A model generated the notes under the pieces. That model worked only from the letters and a program-made list of their open reading frames with translations. It was not told where the DNA came from and ran no database searches. Of a stretch of DNA of 14,543 nt, positions 1 to 7,260 are shown piece by piece. A program made the translations under genes and the position numbers. The DNA is from CAZWUZ01 sp964637655 [NCBI: uncultured bacterium] (lineage in GTDB: Bacteria > DAOPZR01): the NCBI GenBank assembly GCA_964637655.1, contig CAZWUZ010000067.1:1-14543 (forward strand), given 5' to 3'. Numbering within the stretch: the stretch's first letter is position 1; each line of letters begins with the position of its first letter.

Positions 1-561
1 CTTAGTGAATGTTCCTAAATGCTTTTCTGTTTTTGAATCCCAGAACAACTGAAATATCACATAAGCAGATTCTGGTTTTCCAAAACAGGCAGATGCCGTT
101 CTGTGAAGCAGTTGGTACGGCAAATCCAGATATCCCTCGGCGCAAACACTCGAATATGGTTTTATGATGCTTATCCAATGCTCAAGAACACCCCGCCTGT
201 TTTCACTATCACTTGTTTTCAGCCATTCTCCGATCGCTTCATATTTACTCTTGGCATATTCTGTGTATTTCGCTTCGATGGCGATTTTGCTTTTCCCCGT
301 GATAATCATGACATCCGACATTGATGATTTATTCTTTGGGGTCGATTTTGTTGGATATTCGAAGTACACATCGGCGTTTCCAGACCCTATGCCCAGTTCT
401 TTGTCTATTATGCCCAATACCTTTCCTGTATTCTTCCAGTATTGCGCCAAAGGTACTGAAGAGGTTCGGATTGAATTGATTTTAGTTCCCGAGTAATAAT
501 CCAGTATCGATTCATAGTCAGAACATTTTGGATTTCCCCAAAACACATTATTCAGTTTCAT
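1..561 (-). CDS. PD-(D/E)XK nuclease-fold protein, 3'-truncated by window edge
   Basis: The frame is open for 187 codons from ATG at 561 to the left edge without a stop, so the C-terminus lies outside the window. GGGGGAG sits just upstream of the ATG as ribosome-binding site. The PD-(D/E)XK core is visible: D83 in MSDVMII, then E96-A-K98 in IAIEAKYTEY, followed by a helix. A later LPYQLLHRTAS segment (about 147-157) resembles the conserved Gln/His-Arg helix of some nuclease-fold families. This suggests a metal-dependent DNA or RNA nuclease, but the substrate cannot be read from the sequence. The gene is clearly richer in A+T than the genes from 2049 onward, a sign of separate origin. No partner methylase is nearby. 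The fold call is fairly firm; the sub-family is not recognised. Confidence 0.72.
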   Translation of the reverse strand, partial: MKLNNVFWGNPKCSDYESILDYYSGTKINSIRTSSVPLAQYWKNTGKVLGIIDKELGIGSGNADVYFEYPTKSTPKNKSSMSDVMIITGKSKIAIEAKYTEYAKSKYEAIGEWLKTSDSENRRGVLEHWISIIKPYSSVCAEGYLDLPYQLLHRTASACFGKPESAYVIFQLFWDSKTEKHLGTFTK

Positions 562-580
562 ATCTCCCCCTTTGGCGCAT

Positions 581-618
581 AACATAAACAGTGTAACATA
601 AACAGTATCCGCGCTCAA
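581..618 (-). promoter_or_regulatory. Promoter with tandem direct repeat upstream of the gene at 561
   Basis: On the minus strand a -35-like TTGAGC (618-613) and a -10-like TACACT (595-590) are separated by 17 bp. Overlapping and following the -10 is a perfect 12-bp direct repeat, AACATAAACAGT on the plus strand at 581-592 and 595-606, so the two copies are 14 bp apart. Tandem repeats at this position commonly bind a regulator, but that is inference here. Confidence 0.4.
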
Positions 619-639
619 TATCATGCGTCATCAATGCTG

Positions 640-925
640 TCATAAGTCGTGCATGGCTCTCAGCCGGCTGACCCGCCCGTTGCCTGCCGGCACCTGCGAC
701 AACAGTGTCTGCCATAAAAGCGTGTTCACTCCGCCGGCTAACGCCCTGATGCATTTCGCCCAACCGGCAACCGGATCCGTGAAATGCGGATTGCGGTCAT
801 CGTACAGCAGGAGCCAACAGCATTCTCATCGAGTTCGTATGTTTCCGCGATAGTGTAAACCATTTGATATCCCGACCACAGCGAACACGTTTACGGTGAG
901 AGCGGTGGCTGACCGGGGATGTTCG
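640..925 (-). pseudogene. Decayed C-terminal fragment of a paralogue of the gene at 2049-2924
   Basis: Read on the minus strand, this stretch matches the last third of the intact gene at 2049-2924. Shared segments include NIPGQPPLS, TC.LWSGYQ, AETY.LD, LLLYD.RNP.F and WQTLLSQVPAGN, and both end RLRA.H.L-stop. Three lesions show it is dead. The N-terminal two thirds, including the nuclease core, are missing. A CAA codon has become TAA just before ACGTGT. A 1-bp deletion shifts frame in the stretch matching SAAWLLLY. Similarity stops abruptly near 925. It lies between the two AT-rich genes, while the intact copy lies on the far side of the second one, so the two copies flank that gene. Confidence 0.85.
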
Positions 926-980
926 ATTAGCGCTCCGGGCGCAGCCGTTGGGCGGTGCCCAGCAGCGCGAAGTCGGCTTT

Positions 981-1934
981 TTACTCGAGGTTTTCATAGA
1001 TCGTATTGATTACATCGCCGACAATATTCTTAACCTTCTCTAATTCGATATATGCATAGACATCGTCATGGTTATGGGTAATTGTTTGGTATTTCCCGGC
1101 CAGTATTTTAAATATTTTCTCCGAAGATCCTTCTGAACAAGGTTGAAATATTGCTTTGGGAATGGAAATGTTTGCTGTCTGAATCTGCCGCAACCCTCGT
1201 TGAGAGATCCATATCGCAAAGCGTTCTGAAGCGCCGATAATATGGATAGCGATGCGTTTTTTTCCTCCTTTAATCTTCGCAATGGTTGACAAGGTTTCGA
1301 CGCTTTCCAGAATGTTTTTCACTGACAATTTATCTTCTTTAAATGACTCGATTTGAGTATTCAGCCTTTCAACCGATGAGGACTTTATTTGATCCGGTTC
1401 TGAATCGTGGGTAGTAATGGTATACAGCACGTCATCGCCCAGGCAGAACTTGTTTATGGTGACAATCTTTATCTCTATTGTTTTCGTTTCTAAAAAGGTG
1501 ACGAGCCGGTGCAATTGGTGATGAACTTTGTCGCATACAATGATCAGAAGAGGTTCTTCGTCCTCGCATTCGCGGACGTCATTTGGCGAAACCTCGGGCG
1601 ATAAAAACACCCATCCCTTGGATTGCTTTATCTGTGAAAGATATACGGTATAGTCGAGAAGTTGTGCAATGATTTTTCTTCGGATTCCTTCATTGCTGAT
1701 GATTTTACATTCGACGAGTATGATTCTTCCTTCAGAATCAAGCAGCACGAAATCTGGCCTACCGGAATCCGTTTGGATTTCCCTTTTGTAGGCGACAATT
1801 TTGTTACCGAGTAATCTCTTTTCGCTTCTAATCAGGTGTTCCAGGAGTACCTGGAGTGATTTCTCATCATCGTAAGCGGACGAGACTATGCGTGTCACTT
1901 CTGAATTATTAAACCGGTAAAGATTCGTTTCCAT
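981..1934 (-). CDS. NucS/DUF91-like PD-(D/E)XK nuclease-fold protein
   Basis: The protein has 317 residues; AAAGGGGAG lies 7 bases upstream of the ATG. The N-terminal third carries a textbook nuclease core: an acidic helix near residue 32 (VLLEHLI), D61 in GRPDFVLLD, E75-C-K77 in IILVECKII, and a following helix with Q91 and Y95 (QLLDYTVYL). This order (E, D, ExK, Q-x3-Y) is the pattern of the NucS/DUF91-type branch of the PD-(D/E)XK superfamily. The rest (about 130-317) is not recognised and could be a nucleic-acid-binding or partner domain. Composition is AT-rich like the gene at 1-561 and unlike the genes to its right, suggesting separate acquisition. It is flanked by a dead and a live copy of one other gene. 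Cleavage activity is plausible but unproven. Confidence 0.75.
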   Translation of the reverse strand: METNLYRFNNSEVTRIVSSAYDDEKSLQVLLEHLIRSEKRLLGNKIVAYKREIQTDSGRPDFVLLDSEGRIILVECKIISNEGIRRKIIAQLLDYTVYLSQIKQSKGWVFLSPEVSPNDVRECEDEEPLLIIVCDKVHHQLHRLVTFLETKTIEIKIVTINKFCLGDDVLYTITTHDSEPDQIKSSSVERLNTQIESFKEDKLSVKNILESVETLSTIAKIKGGKKRIAIHIIGASERFAIWISQRGLRQIQTANISIPKAIFQPCSEGSSEKIFKILAGKYQTITHNHDDVYAYIELEKVKNIVGDVINTIYENLE

Positions 1935-2048
1935 TTGCTGCTCCCCTTTCGAAGTATACCATTTGACCTTCCAGAAGTTTTGGACATCTCACGCCAACGT
2001 GCCGGCGGTTGCATCTCCTGACGCCAGTTCGAAGTGTCAGCAAGGCCG

Positions 2049-2924
2049 TCATAAACCGTGCTTCGCTCGCAGCCGGCTGATTCGCTGGTTGCCTGCCGGC
2101 ACCTGCGACAATAGCGTCTGCCACGACAGCGTGTTTAATCCAGCGGCCAACACCTTGATACGTTCCGCCCAGCCGACAGCCGGATCCGCAAAATACGGAT
2201 TGCGTTCATCGTACAACAGAAGCCAAGCGGCACTTTGGTCGAGCGCGTATGTTTCCGCACAATTGTGGAACAGTTGATAACCCGACCACAGTGGACACGT
2301 TTGCAGGGAGAGCGGTGGCTGACCGGGGATGTTCATGACCCGCACTGCCGTTTCCCAGTAGCGGGCGCCGGTTGCACGATTCCTGCCCGGGGTTGCCATT
2401 GGACAGCCGAAATACTGATCTGGACGAGCCCACCAGGTCCCATCGCAGCAGCCATCCGCGGGATACTTGCATGGGCTGAACCCCCGTTCAGTGAATTTTG
2501 CCTCAATAGTCAGGATAACACGCCCATCCGGAGAGCGAATGATTCCGTCGAATTTTGTCCGGCCGTCAGTCACTTCTTCGAAAGCAATCGTGCAGTCGGA
2601 AACCACACGTTCCGGACAGAGAAGGTCAAGTCGCCCGCACTCCATAAGCACGCCCAGCACTTCAACAAAGAGTGCTTGCGATGACCTTGGGCTGTAGCAA
2701 TGGTCCTGCCATGCATCTGCAGGCATCCGGTCAGCTATCGGGCCAATACGTTCACGCATAAGCACAGCGCGTTCCGCGGGCGTCAATGCGCGCGAACGCG
2801 GGTGCCCGTTCGGGGCAACATCCGGATGTCCGCACTCCTGCCACAACCGGTACAACGTCTGCATATACCGCGCGTATGGCTCTTCTACTGTCTGGTCGAT
2901 TTCTTTCGGAGTCATCAGTTGCAT
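2049..2924 (-). CDS. PD-(D/E)XK nuclease-fold protein, Cys-containing YQLxRN type (restriction-endonuclease-like)
   Basis: The protein has 291 residues, starting at ATG 2924 behind GGAGAGG; an in-frame ATG three codons later is possible. Core motifs are D126 in TKFDGIIR and E141-A-K143 in VILTIEAKF. A helix with SSQALFVEVLG lies at about 81-91, upstream of the core. After the active site come cysteines 152, 159, 160 and 174, an aromatic RYW segment (188-190) and C210 with YQL (216-218). The genes at 7459-8352 and 9020-9799 share the same order of elements, so these three are one family. From memory it resembles orphan 'putative restriction endonuclease' proteins of the PGN_0703 type, but no search was possible. 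The cysteines could hold zinc or an iron-sulfur cluster. A dead relative lies at 640-925. Confidence 0.75.
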   Translation of the reverse strand: MQLMTPKEIDQTVEEPYARYMQTLYRLWQECGHPDVAPNGHPRSRALTPAERAVLMRERIGPIADRMPADAWQDHCYSPRSSQALFVEVLGVLMECGRLDLLCPERVVSDCTIAFEEVTDGRTKFDGIIRSPDGRVILTIEAKFTERGFSPCKYPADGCCDGTWWARPDQYFGCPMATPGRNRATGARYWETAVRVMNIPGQPPLSLQTCPLWSGYQLFHNCAETYALDQSAAWLLLYDERNPYFADPAVGWAERIKVLAAGLNTLSWQTLLSQVPAGNQRISRLRAKHGL

Positions 2925-2948
2925 CTGAACACCTCTCCGCTTGTATCA

Positions 2949-2985
2949 AAGATAGCACAATGCAGAATGAAGTCCAGCGTGCTGG
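2949..2985 (-). promoter_or_regulatory. Promoter with palindromic operator-like element
   Basis: On the minus strand, CTGGAC (2977-2972) and TATCTT (2954-2949) are 17 bp apart and lie upstream of the start at 2924. A perfect inverted repeat, CCAGC-N2-GCTGG (2974-2985), overlaps the -35 box. The surrounding block CGGGATNTTTCCNGCACGCTGGACTT is almost identical to the block upstream of the gene at 5609, although the two genes belong to different families. This suggests a shared repressor or activator site. Confidence 0.55.
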
Positions 2986-3039
2986 AAATATCCCGCTATA
3001 ACCTGCATTGCATGCCGTTGCCTTACGGGCCAATGCATT

Positions 3040-3804
3040 TCACTCGACCTGCCGCTCAACATACCATGCGTCATCACGGTTGAAGCGTGTCAGATACCCA
3101 CCCTGCATGTACCAGATCGACAACTGCGCATCGCCAGGTGCCGTAATTTCCGCCAGCCATGCCTGCACCTCGTCGCGGGTGAGCGCCAGTTCGCTATTGG
3201 CAATCAGCAGGCACTGGACAGGCGCGCCTTCATGGCGCAGTTTATTGAGATCGGCCCGGGCTGCGGCGCGCATTTTCCTGAGCAGCGCGCCCCTGCTTGC
3301 CGCCGACGGGTTATGGCCATGCAGGTCGTACTTCTTGCAGAGTTGCGCAAAATGAAAGTGCTTCACTTCTGCCATCGCCAGGTAGCGGGCGGCGCTCTCC
3401 GTGCGGCTGATATAGAAGCGCACCCGGGCATCCTTGTTGACCGCAACGGTATAAGGATGTTTCGCCAGCCAGGCGGGGTCGAGCAGCGCAAAATCTACGC
3501 TCCCGCTGGTCCACCCGCGGTCTTCCCCGGTCTTCCGCCTGCCATACAAATGCAGCGCTCGCACAAATCCGTCGTCCCGCCGATAATGATTGATGGTTGC
3601 GTACTCGTTCAGCAGCGTGGGAAACGGAACGCCACCGAGCGTCGGTACCACGTCCGGCAAGTCCGTCGCCGCCACCCGCAGAAGTTGTGCGAACCGGTTA
3701 TGCAGGTGGCGTTCTTCCAGCCATATTGTCGGCTGCCGGCAGAATTCCTCTGCCAGCGCCAGGCATGCACTCCGCATAATAGCTGAGCATCCCGGTGAGT
3801 TCAT
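3040..3804 (-). CDS. PD-(D/E)XK nuclease-fold protein, ExK with KH extension
   Basis: The protein has 254 residues. Its ATG at 3804 follows AGAGGAGAT and overlaps the stop of a small upstream ORF as ATGA, implying translational coupling. Core elements in order are an acidic helix LEERHLHNRFAQLL (29-42), NEYAT (66-70), D104 in SVDFALLD, E146-V-K148-H in AMAEVKHFH, and ADLNKLR (184-190). The gene at 8356-8964 shows the same succession, so the two look like distant relatives. A long insert (110-141) separates the Asp from the ExK strand. It is the distal gene of the transcript that begins with the RNase-J-like gene (5303) and the membrane peptide (3926). The three are likely co-expressed. Function beyond a probable nuclease fold is unknown. 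Confidence 0.68.
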   Translation of the reverse strand: MNSPGCSAIMRSACLALAEEFCRQPTIWLEERHLHNRFAQLLRVAATDLPDVVPTLGGVPFPTLLNEYATINHYRRDDGFVRALHLYGRRKTGEDRGWTSGSVDFALLDPAWLAKHPYTVAVNKDARVRFYISRTESAARYLAMAEVKHFHFAQLCKKYDLHGHNPSAASRGALLRKMRAAARADLNKLRHEGAPVQCLLIANSELALTRDEVQAWLAEITAPGDAQLSIWYMQGGYLTRFNRDDAWYVERQVE

Positions 3805-3926
3805 GACAAGTATCTCCTCTGGTCAGTATTCCCGCGTTCCGAAACAAGCAGCATCTTCACCATCGACCATATAAAGGCCGCCAGGAAAACAACCTCGTAC
3901 ACCAGGCGCAGGATTGTCCGCCGCAT
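3801..3926 (-). CDS. Small single-pass membrane peptide, coupled to the next gene
   Basis: A 41-codon ORF starts at ATG 3926, 18 bases after the stop of the RNase-J-like gene. It ends in TGA overlapping the ATG of the next gene (ATGA). The peptide has a basic start (MRR), one hydrophobic stretch of about 20 residues (ILRLVYEVVFLAAFIWSMV) and a polar, charged tail ending QRRYLS. The ribosome-binding site is weak, so translation may depend on coupling from upstream. It could be a membrane anchor, a regulator or a small toxin; nothing decides. Its position between two coding genes with a four-base overlap is the best argument that it is real. Confidence 0.5.
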   Translation of the reverse strand: MRRTILRLVYEVVFLAAFIWSMVKMLLVSERGNTDQRRYLS

Positions 3927-3944
3927 CGGGCTATATTCCATTCC

Positions 3945-5303
3945 CTATGCCGCTTCATGCCCGTCATCATTTTTCGCTTCCTGTTCTCCACTCGCCTGCC
4001 ACACTTCCCCGTTGCGCAGGTGCCGGACCGGGCGCCCGAAAACTTCCATCTGCGTTGCCGCGGTCGTGTGGATGGGAATCACCTGCTTCGGCTGCATGGT
4101 CAGCACCAGGGTGCGCAGCGTCGCGCTGTCCGCATGGCCGCTGGTGTGACAGTGCCGCACCGTCGTCCCCTGCTGCTGCAGGTACTCGACGAACTTCCGT
4201 GACTGTTCCTCCTTGAGATAGCCGTCCCAGAGCGAGTAGATCAGCGTGCTCTGGCGCAGCCACTCCGGGTCATTCTCGCGCAGCAGCGCCGCGAGGTCTT
4301 TGCGCATCGAGGTATGCACCGTCATCAGCACGTTCTTACGCTTTGCCAGGGCTGCGCGCTTCAACTGCACCCGCCGATACTTGAAAACCGTCGCGTCGAG
4401 CCCCAGTTCCTCCACCTTGCGCCTGGTGATTGCCGCGGGGTAATAGACCAGGAGATTGAGGAAGGTGCCGCAGAGCGGGTCGGGCACACTCTTATGATGC
4501 TGATGCACCAGCGAGAGTTTCAGCGCGGTGTGCAGGTCAACCACCATGATGCGCCCCGACTGCTTCGCCGCGCTATACAGACTGCAGAGCCGGTCGATAT
4601 TCTCCGATGAAACCGACACCAGCACCGGCCCCTCCGTCTCCCTGCAGATGCCCGCCAGTTCCTTGCGCAGTTTCAGTTCGTGCAGGCAATCGCTGCCGCG
4701 CCCGAGATTCGTCCCCTCGGTGATGAGGGCGTCCGGGCGGCGGCGCACCGTGCGCAGGAAGCGCTCGAAGAGGTTTCCCTTGGTCCCGTGCCTACGGAAG
4801 TCACCGGTGTAGATAACGCGTTCACCGTTTGCCTCGATTTCGAAGGCATAGGCCTCGCACGCGGAGTGGTCCATGGCGTATGGCGTGATGGTGATATCGC
4901 CGATGAGCAGCGGCTGCTGGTCGCGCAGCAGGTTATAGGACGCGATGGTCAGGTTGCCGCGCGCCTCAATTAGTTCTTTCGTCAATGCTCCCGCGCAAAC
5001 CGTGATGCCCGGGTCGGCATACTGCAGGAAACCGAAATGGTCGCCATGCGGATGCGAGATGAATACCGCATCGACCCGCTGTTGCTCTCCGCTGCCGGTA
5101 TACAGCCCCGGCACATCCGGCAGCACTCCCTCCTGCACCAGTTGCTGCGCGCTCTTCCCTTTCAGGATGCGCGCATCGAACTTGCTGCCGTCCGCGGCGA
5201 GCAGCGGCATCCCCATATCGAAGATGAGTCGCGTGCTCTCTGTGCTCACCTCCACGCAATTACCGCCGATTTCATTCGTCCCGCGATGGATACAAACCTT
5301 CAT
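3945..5303 (-). CDS. Metallo-beta-lactamase / beta-CASP hydrolase, RNase J-like
   Basis: The protein has 452 residues. The start at 5303 is set by a strong AAGGAGGAG six bases upstream. Motifs are complete: GTNEIGGNCVEV (8-19), HPHGDH (84-89, the HxHxDH zinc site), H146 in MDHSA, D168 in TGDFRRHG, an acidic EGT at 196-198, H390 in HTSGHAD and H412 in IPIHTT. This is the pattern of RNase J/CPSF-type beta-CASP nucleases, which cut or trim RNA, so hydrolase activity is expected. It is shorter than typical RNase J (about 550 residues) and lacks the usual C-terminal domain, so it is probably an accessory paralogue. It is transcribed from the shared TGCAACGC-N17-TATATA element and is followed by a membrane peptide and a nuclease-fold gene. 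Confidence 0.88.
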   Translation of the reverse strand: MKVCIHRGTNEIGGNCVEVSTESTRLIFDMGMPLLAADGSKFDARILKGKSAQQLVQEGVLPDVPGLYTGSGEQQRVDAVFISHPHGDHFGFLQYADPGITVCAGALTKELIEARGNLTIASYNLLRDQQPLLIGDITITPYAMDHSACEAYAFEIEANGERVIYTGDFRRHGTKGNLFERFLRTVRRRPDALITEGTNLGRGSDCLHELKLRKELAGICRETEGPVLVSVSSENIDRLCSLYSAAKQSGRIMVVDLHTALKLSLVHQHHKSVPDPLCGTFLNLLVYYPAAITRRKVEELGLDATVFKYRRVQLKRAALAKRKNVLMTVHTSMRKDLAALLRENDPEWLRQSTLIYSLWDGYLKEEQSRKFVEYLQQQGTTVRHCHTSGHADSATLRTLVLTMQPKQVIPIHTTAATQMEVFGRPVRHLRNGEVWQASGEQEAKNDDGHEAA

Positions 5304-5332
5304 GTTCTCCTCCTTTTCCTTCCTCTTTCCTG

Positions 5333-5363
5333 TATATACTCCCGGCCTCGCCACCGCGTTGCA
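5333..5363 (-). promoter_or_regulatory. Shared TGCAACGC-N17-TATATA promoter element (RNase-J-like gene)
   Basis: On the minus strand TGCAACGC (5363-5356), exactly 17 bp, then TATATA (5338-5333), about 30 bases before the ATG at 5303. The same layout occurs at 9817-9847, 9871-9901, 13832-13862 and 13883-13913. The upstream box is not a TTGACA match; its AAC recalls the -35 boxes of extracytoplasmic-function sigma factors, which is inference. Confidence 0.65.
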
Positions 5364-5527
5364 ATATTCTGCAAAATGCCGTATATCGGTATAATTCTTC
5401 TGATGTCGCTTTTTGTAGCGATGTACGCCGTACCGCCTTCCCGGCCAAACCAGTGCCGCTTATGCGGTCCGGATTCCATACGACCGACCGACCAATCATG
5501 CTTTTCGCGCGCAATATCGGGATTTTT

Positions 5528-5564
5528 CCGGCACGCTGGACTTATGGCAGTTGTGCGGTATACT
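5528..5564 (+). promoter_or_regulatory. Promoter with palindromic operator-like element
   Basis: CTGGAC (5536-5541), 17 bp, TATACT (5559-5564), upstream of the gene at 5609. The near-palindrome CCGGC-N2-GCTGG (5528-5539) overlaps the -35 box. The block from CGGGAT through GGACTT matches the one at 2970-2995 on the opposite strand at about 24 of 26 positions. The rest of the 5364-5608 intergenic stretch shows no gene; it has a weak TCGCT/AGCGA hairpin near 5405-5420. Confidence 0.55.
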
Positions 5565-5608
5565 CATCTCAGATACAGTCAGTACACTTCACCGCAAGGA
5601 GGATCACC

Positions 5609-6295
5609 ATGAGATTCCCACAGCAATCCGACAGCCGCGGCAGTTTGCGCAACATCCAGTTGCTCATCAACCATCATCCCAAGCTCATCAATGAGGAAAT
5701 CCGTAAACAGGTTCAGGATTGCATCACCATCGAGTGGGTGTCCCCGCTGTCCGCCGACGATCATGCCGAGTATCGTGACGCGGAGTTTATGCAGGTGCTT
5801 GGCCTCGGCAAAAAGGGCGCGGAAATGCCATTCCCCCTGCATGAGTTCTGGCCTAAACTCGGCCCGCAATGGGATGCCCTGGGCAGAACGAAACCGCGTC
5901 AGGGAATCTTCCTCGTCGAAGCGAAGGCGCATCTCGCCGAACTTGTCTCTTCCCCCTGCCGGGCCTGCGGCATGTCAAAAGAGTTGATCATGGACTCGTT
6001 CGCCACAGTCAAAGATTATCTCAGCGTCGGGGATGAGGCGGACTGGGCCGGGCGATTCTATCAGTATACCAACCGCCTGGCGCATCTCTATTACCTGCGC
6101 GTGCTGAACCACATCGACGCCCGTCTTATTTTCGTCTACTTCACCAATGACCGGTCGGTAGCAGAACCGACGACGCGGGAACAGTGGGAGGGCGCCATCC
6201 GCGTGATGGAGGAATGTCTCGGCATCCCCCGCCAGCACCCGCTCCGCGCATACATCAGCGATATTTTCATTGACGTTGCGGCACTGCAGCAATGA
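5609..6295 (+). CDS. PD-(D/E)XK nuclease-fold protein, WDA/VEAK/YQYxNRL type (copy 1)
   Basis: The protein has 228 residues. The start at 5609 is set by AAGGAGG ending 7 bases upstream; in-frame ATGs further upstream lack one. Motifs in order are W88-D89-A90 in QWDALGR, E104-A-K106 in IFLVEAKAH, a cysteine pair at 117 and 120 with a Ser/Lys helix, YQYTNRL (151-157) and FVYFTND (175-181). The gene at 6552-7256 carries the same set in the same order, so they are tandem paralogues. The Asp and ExK pair match a PD-(D/E)XK active site. I recognise the family as a common orphan hypothetical of about 220-230 residues with no assigned biology. It opens a plus-strand run reaching 8964 and has its own promoter. 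Confidence 0.75.
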   Translation: MRFPQQSDSRGSLRNIQLLINHHPKLINEEIRKQVQDCITIEWVSPLSADDHAEYRDAEFMQVLGLGKKGAEMPFPLHEFWPKLGPQWDALGRTKPRQGIFLVEAKAHLAELVSSPCRACGMSKELIMDSFATVKDYLSVGDEADWAGRFYQYTNRLAHLYYLRVLNHIDARLIFVYFTNDRSVAEPTTREQWEGAIRVMEECLGIPRQHPLRAYISDIFIDVAALQQ

Positions 6296-6427
6296 ATCGC
6301 CGACGCGGCAACCGGCCGGGCTTGCTTAACCGGTTCAACACCATCCGGGCACAGTCGGAAAGTATATGTACAGCTGCAGGGCCCGGGATTACAATCGCAA
6401 CTGCTGACAAATCCGGGAGGAAAGCAC
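6296..6427. other. Intergenic stretch, no gene recognised
   Basis: There is no convincing coding on either strand between the nuclease-fold gene and the 35-codon ORF. A TATATG at 6363-6368 could be a -10 box. A CAAC-containing sequence upstream sits about 21 bp away rather than 17, so I do not count it as the shared promoter element. GC-rich inverted bits around 6315-6335 have no T-run and are not a clear terminator. Confidence 0.4.
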
Positions 6428-6535
6428 ATGTATCAAGCACATAATCGTGCACCTGTTGAACGTGCCCTGGTCGAGGCAATCACGCTCGTCTGCAGGAATC
6501 CGGCGTCTTCTGGTAAAGGAAAGACGACACGCTAA
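6428..6535 (+). CDS. 35-residue ORF, possibly the N-terminal stub of a split nuclease-fold gene
   Basis: ATG at 6428 follows a strong GGGAGGA 7 bases upstream, and the ORF ends at TAA 6533-6535, 16 bases before the next gene. The peptide contains an amphipathic ALVEAITLVCRNP segment that resembles the N-termini of the proteins at 8356 (AEFCRDFVRHP) and 3804 (LAEEFCRQP). After it the sequence turns to a basic GKGKTTR tail. It may therefore be the truncated front of a paralogue whose middle lies at 7261-7390. Alternatively it is a genuine leader peptide. Confidence 0.42.
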   Translation: MYQAHNRAPVERALVEAITLVCRNPASSGKGKTTR

Positions 6536-6551
6536 CAGGTGAGGGGATAGT

Positions 6552-7256
6552 ATGGGATCCTTCGGCAACGTGCTGTATGGCAGCGAGTATCATCTGCTGC
6601 GCTGGATGGGACGGCACCGGGACGAACTGAATCGGCGCCTGCTGGCCCTGTTATCCGGCAGTCACACCACCATCGAATGGCAGGACTTCCATTTTCGCGA
6701 TTCCACGCTCTCACCCGACCGTGAAATCGAGGGTATAGAGTTTCTGCAGTCACACCCGGCATATGACCAGTTGCACACAGCGTGGCAGAATGAGTGGCCG
6801 CAAACCGGGAGTGCGCAATGCTGGGACGCCATCGGACAGGCAACTGGCGGCGACGGCGTGTGCTGGCTGCTGGTCGAGGCCAAGGCCGAGTTGACCGAGT
6901 TCGTTTCCAACTGCGGGGCAACAGGTGACAGTAAACAGCGCATTAGCCGCAACCTGGCTGCTTTCCGGGAACGCCACGCGATTACGGGCACCAGTGATTG
7001 GCTCAAACGACATTATCAATACGCCAACCGGTTATGGTTTGTCGACTTTCTTGAGCGTCATCAGATACGGGCGGTACTGGTTGAGGTATTGTTTACCGGC
7101 GATATCCCTGTGCCGGGACGCCGGATTCCAGCAGGTGCGGCGGAATGGCGCGAAGCAATTGCCGGAATGCACGATTTCCTTGGTGTTGCCAATCACGCCT
7201 GGACACAGCATCACGTCTGCCGCCTGCTTCTTCCCGTGACTGGCGGCAATGCGTAA
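6552..7256 (+). CDS. PD-(D/E)XK nuclease-fold protein, WDA/VEAK/YQYxNRL type (copy 2)
   Basis: The protein has 234 residues; GAGGGG lies 5 bases before the ATG. It is a clear paralogue of 5609-6295: W91-D92-A93 in CWDAIGQ, E109-A-K111 in WLLVEAKAE, a single C121 where copy 1 has a pair, SDW (148-150), YQYANRL (155-161) and FTGD (181-184). The Asp plus ExK set is intact. The first 40 residues differ strongly from copy 1, so the duplication is old or the two were acquired separately. It sits exactly between two pieces that both look like parts of a decayed relative of the gene at 8356, as if inserted there. Function is unknown; a nuclease fold is likely. Confidence 0.75.
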   Translation: MGSFGNVLYGSEYHLLRWMGRHRDELNRRLLALLSGSHTTIEWQDFHFRDSTLSPDREIEGIEFLQSHPAYDQLHTAWQNEWPQTGSAQCWDAIGQATGGDGVCWLLVEAKAELTEFVSNCGATGDSKQRISRNLAAFRERHAITGTSDWLKRHYQYANRLWFVDFLERHQIRAVLVEVLFTGDIPVPGRRIPAGAAEWREAIAGMHDFLGVANHAWTQHHVCRLLLPVTGGNA

Positions 7257-7260
7257 GATC

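Noticed and set aside
103-496. Plus-strand frames of 73 and 110 codons near the left edge.
   Set aside because: They lie opposite the open nuclease-fold frame on the minus strand, lack ribosome-binding sites and show no domain features.
930-980. Short in-frame stretch KADFALLGTAQRLRPER followed by a stop, just downstream of the 981 gene on the minus strand; resembles the SVDFALLDPA motif of the 3040-3804 protein.
   Set aside because: Only 16-17 residues with one five-residue match; it could be chance, so I do not list it as a fourth gene remnant.
6334-6368. TTCAACAC followed by TATATG, resembling the shared promoter.
   Set aside because: The spacing is about 21 bp instead of 17 and the 8-mer matches poorly; all five accepted sites keep 17 exactly.
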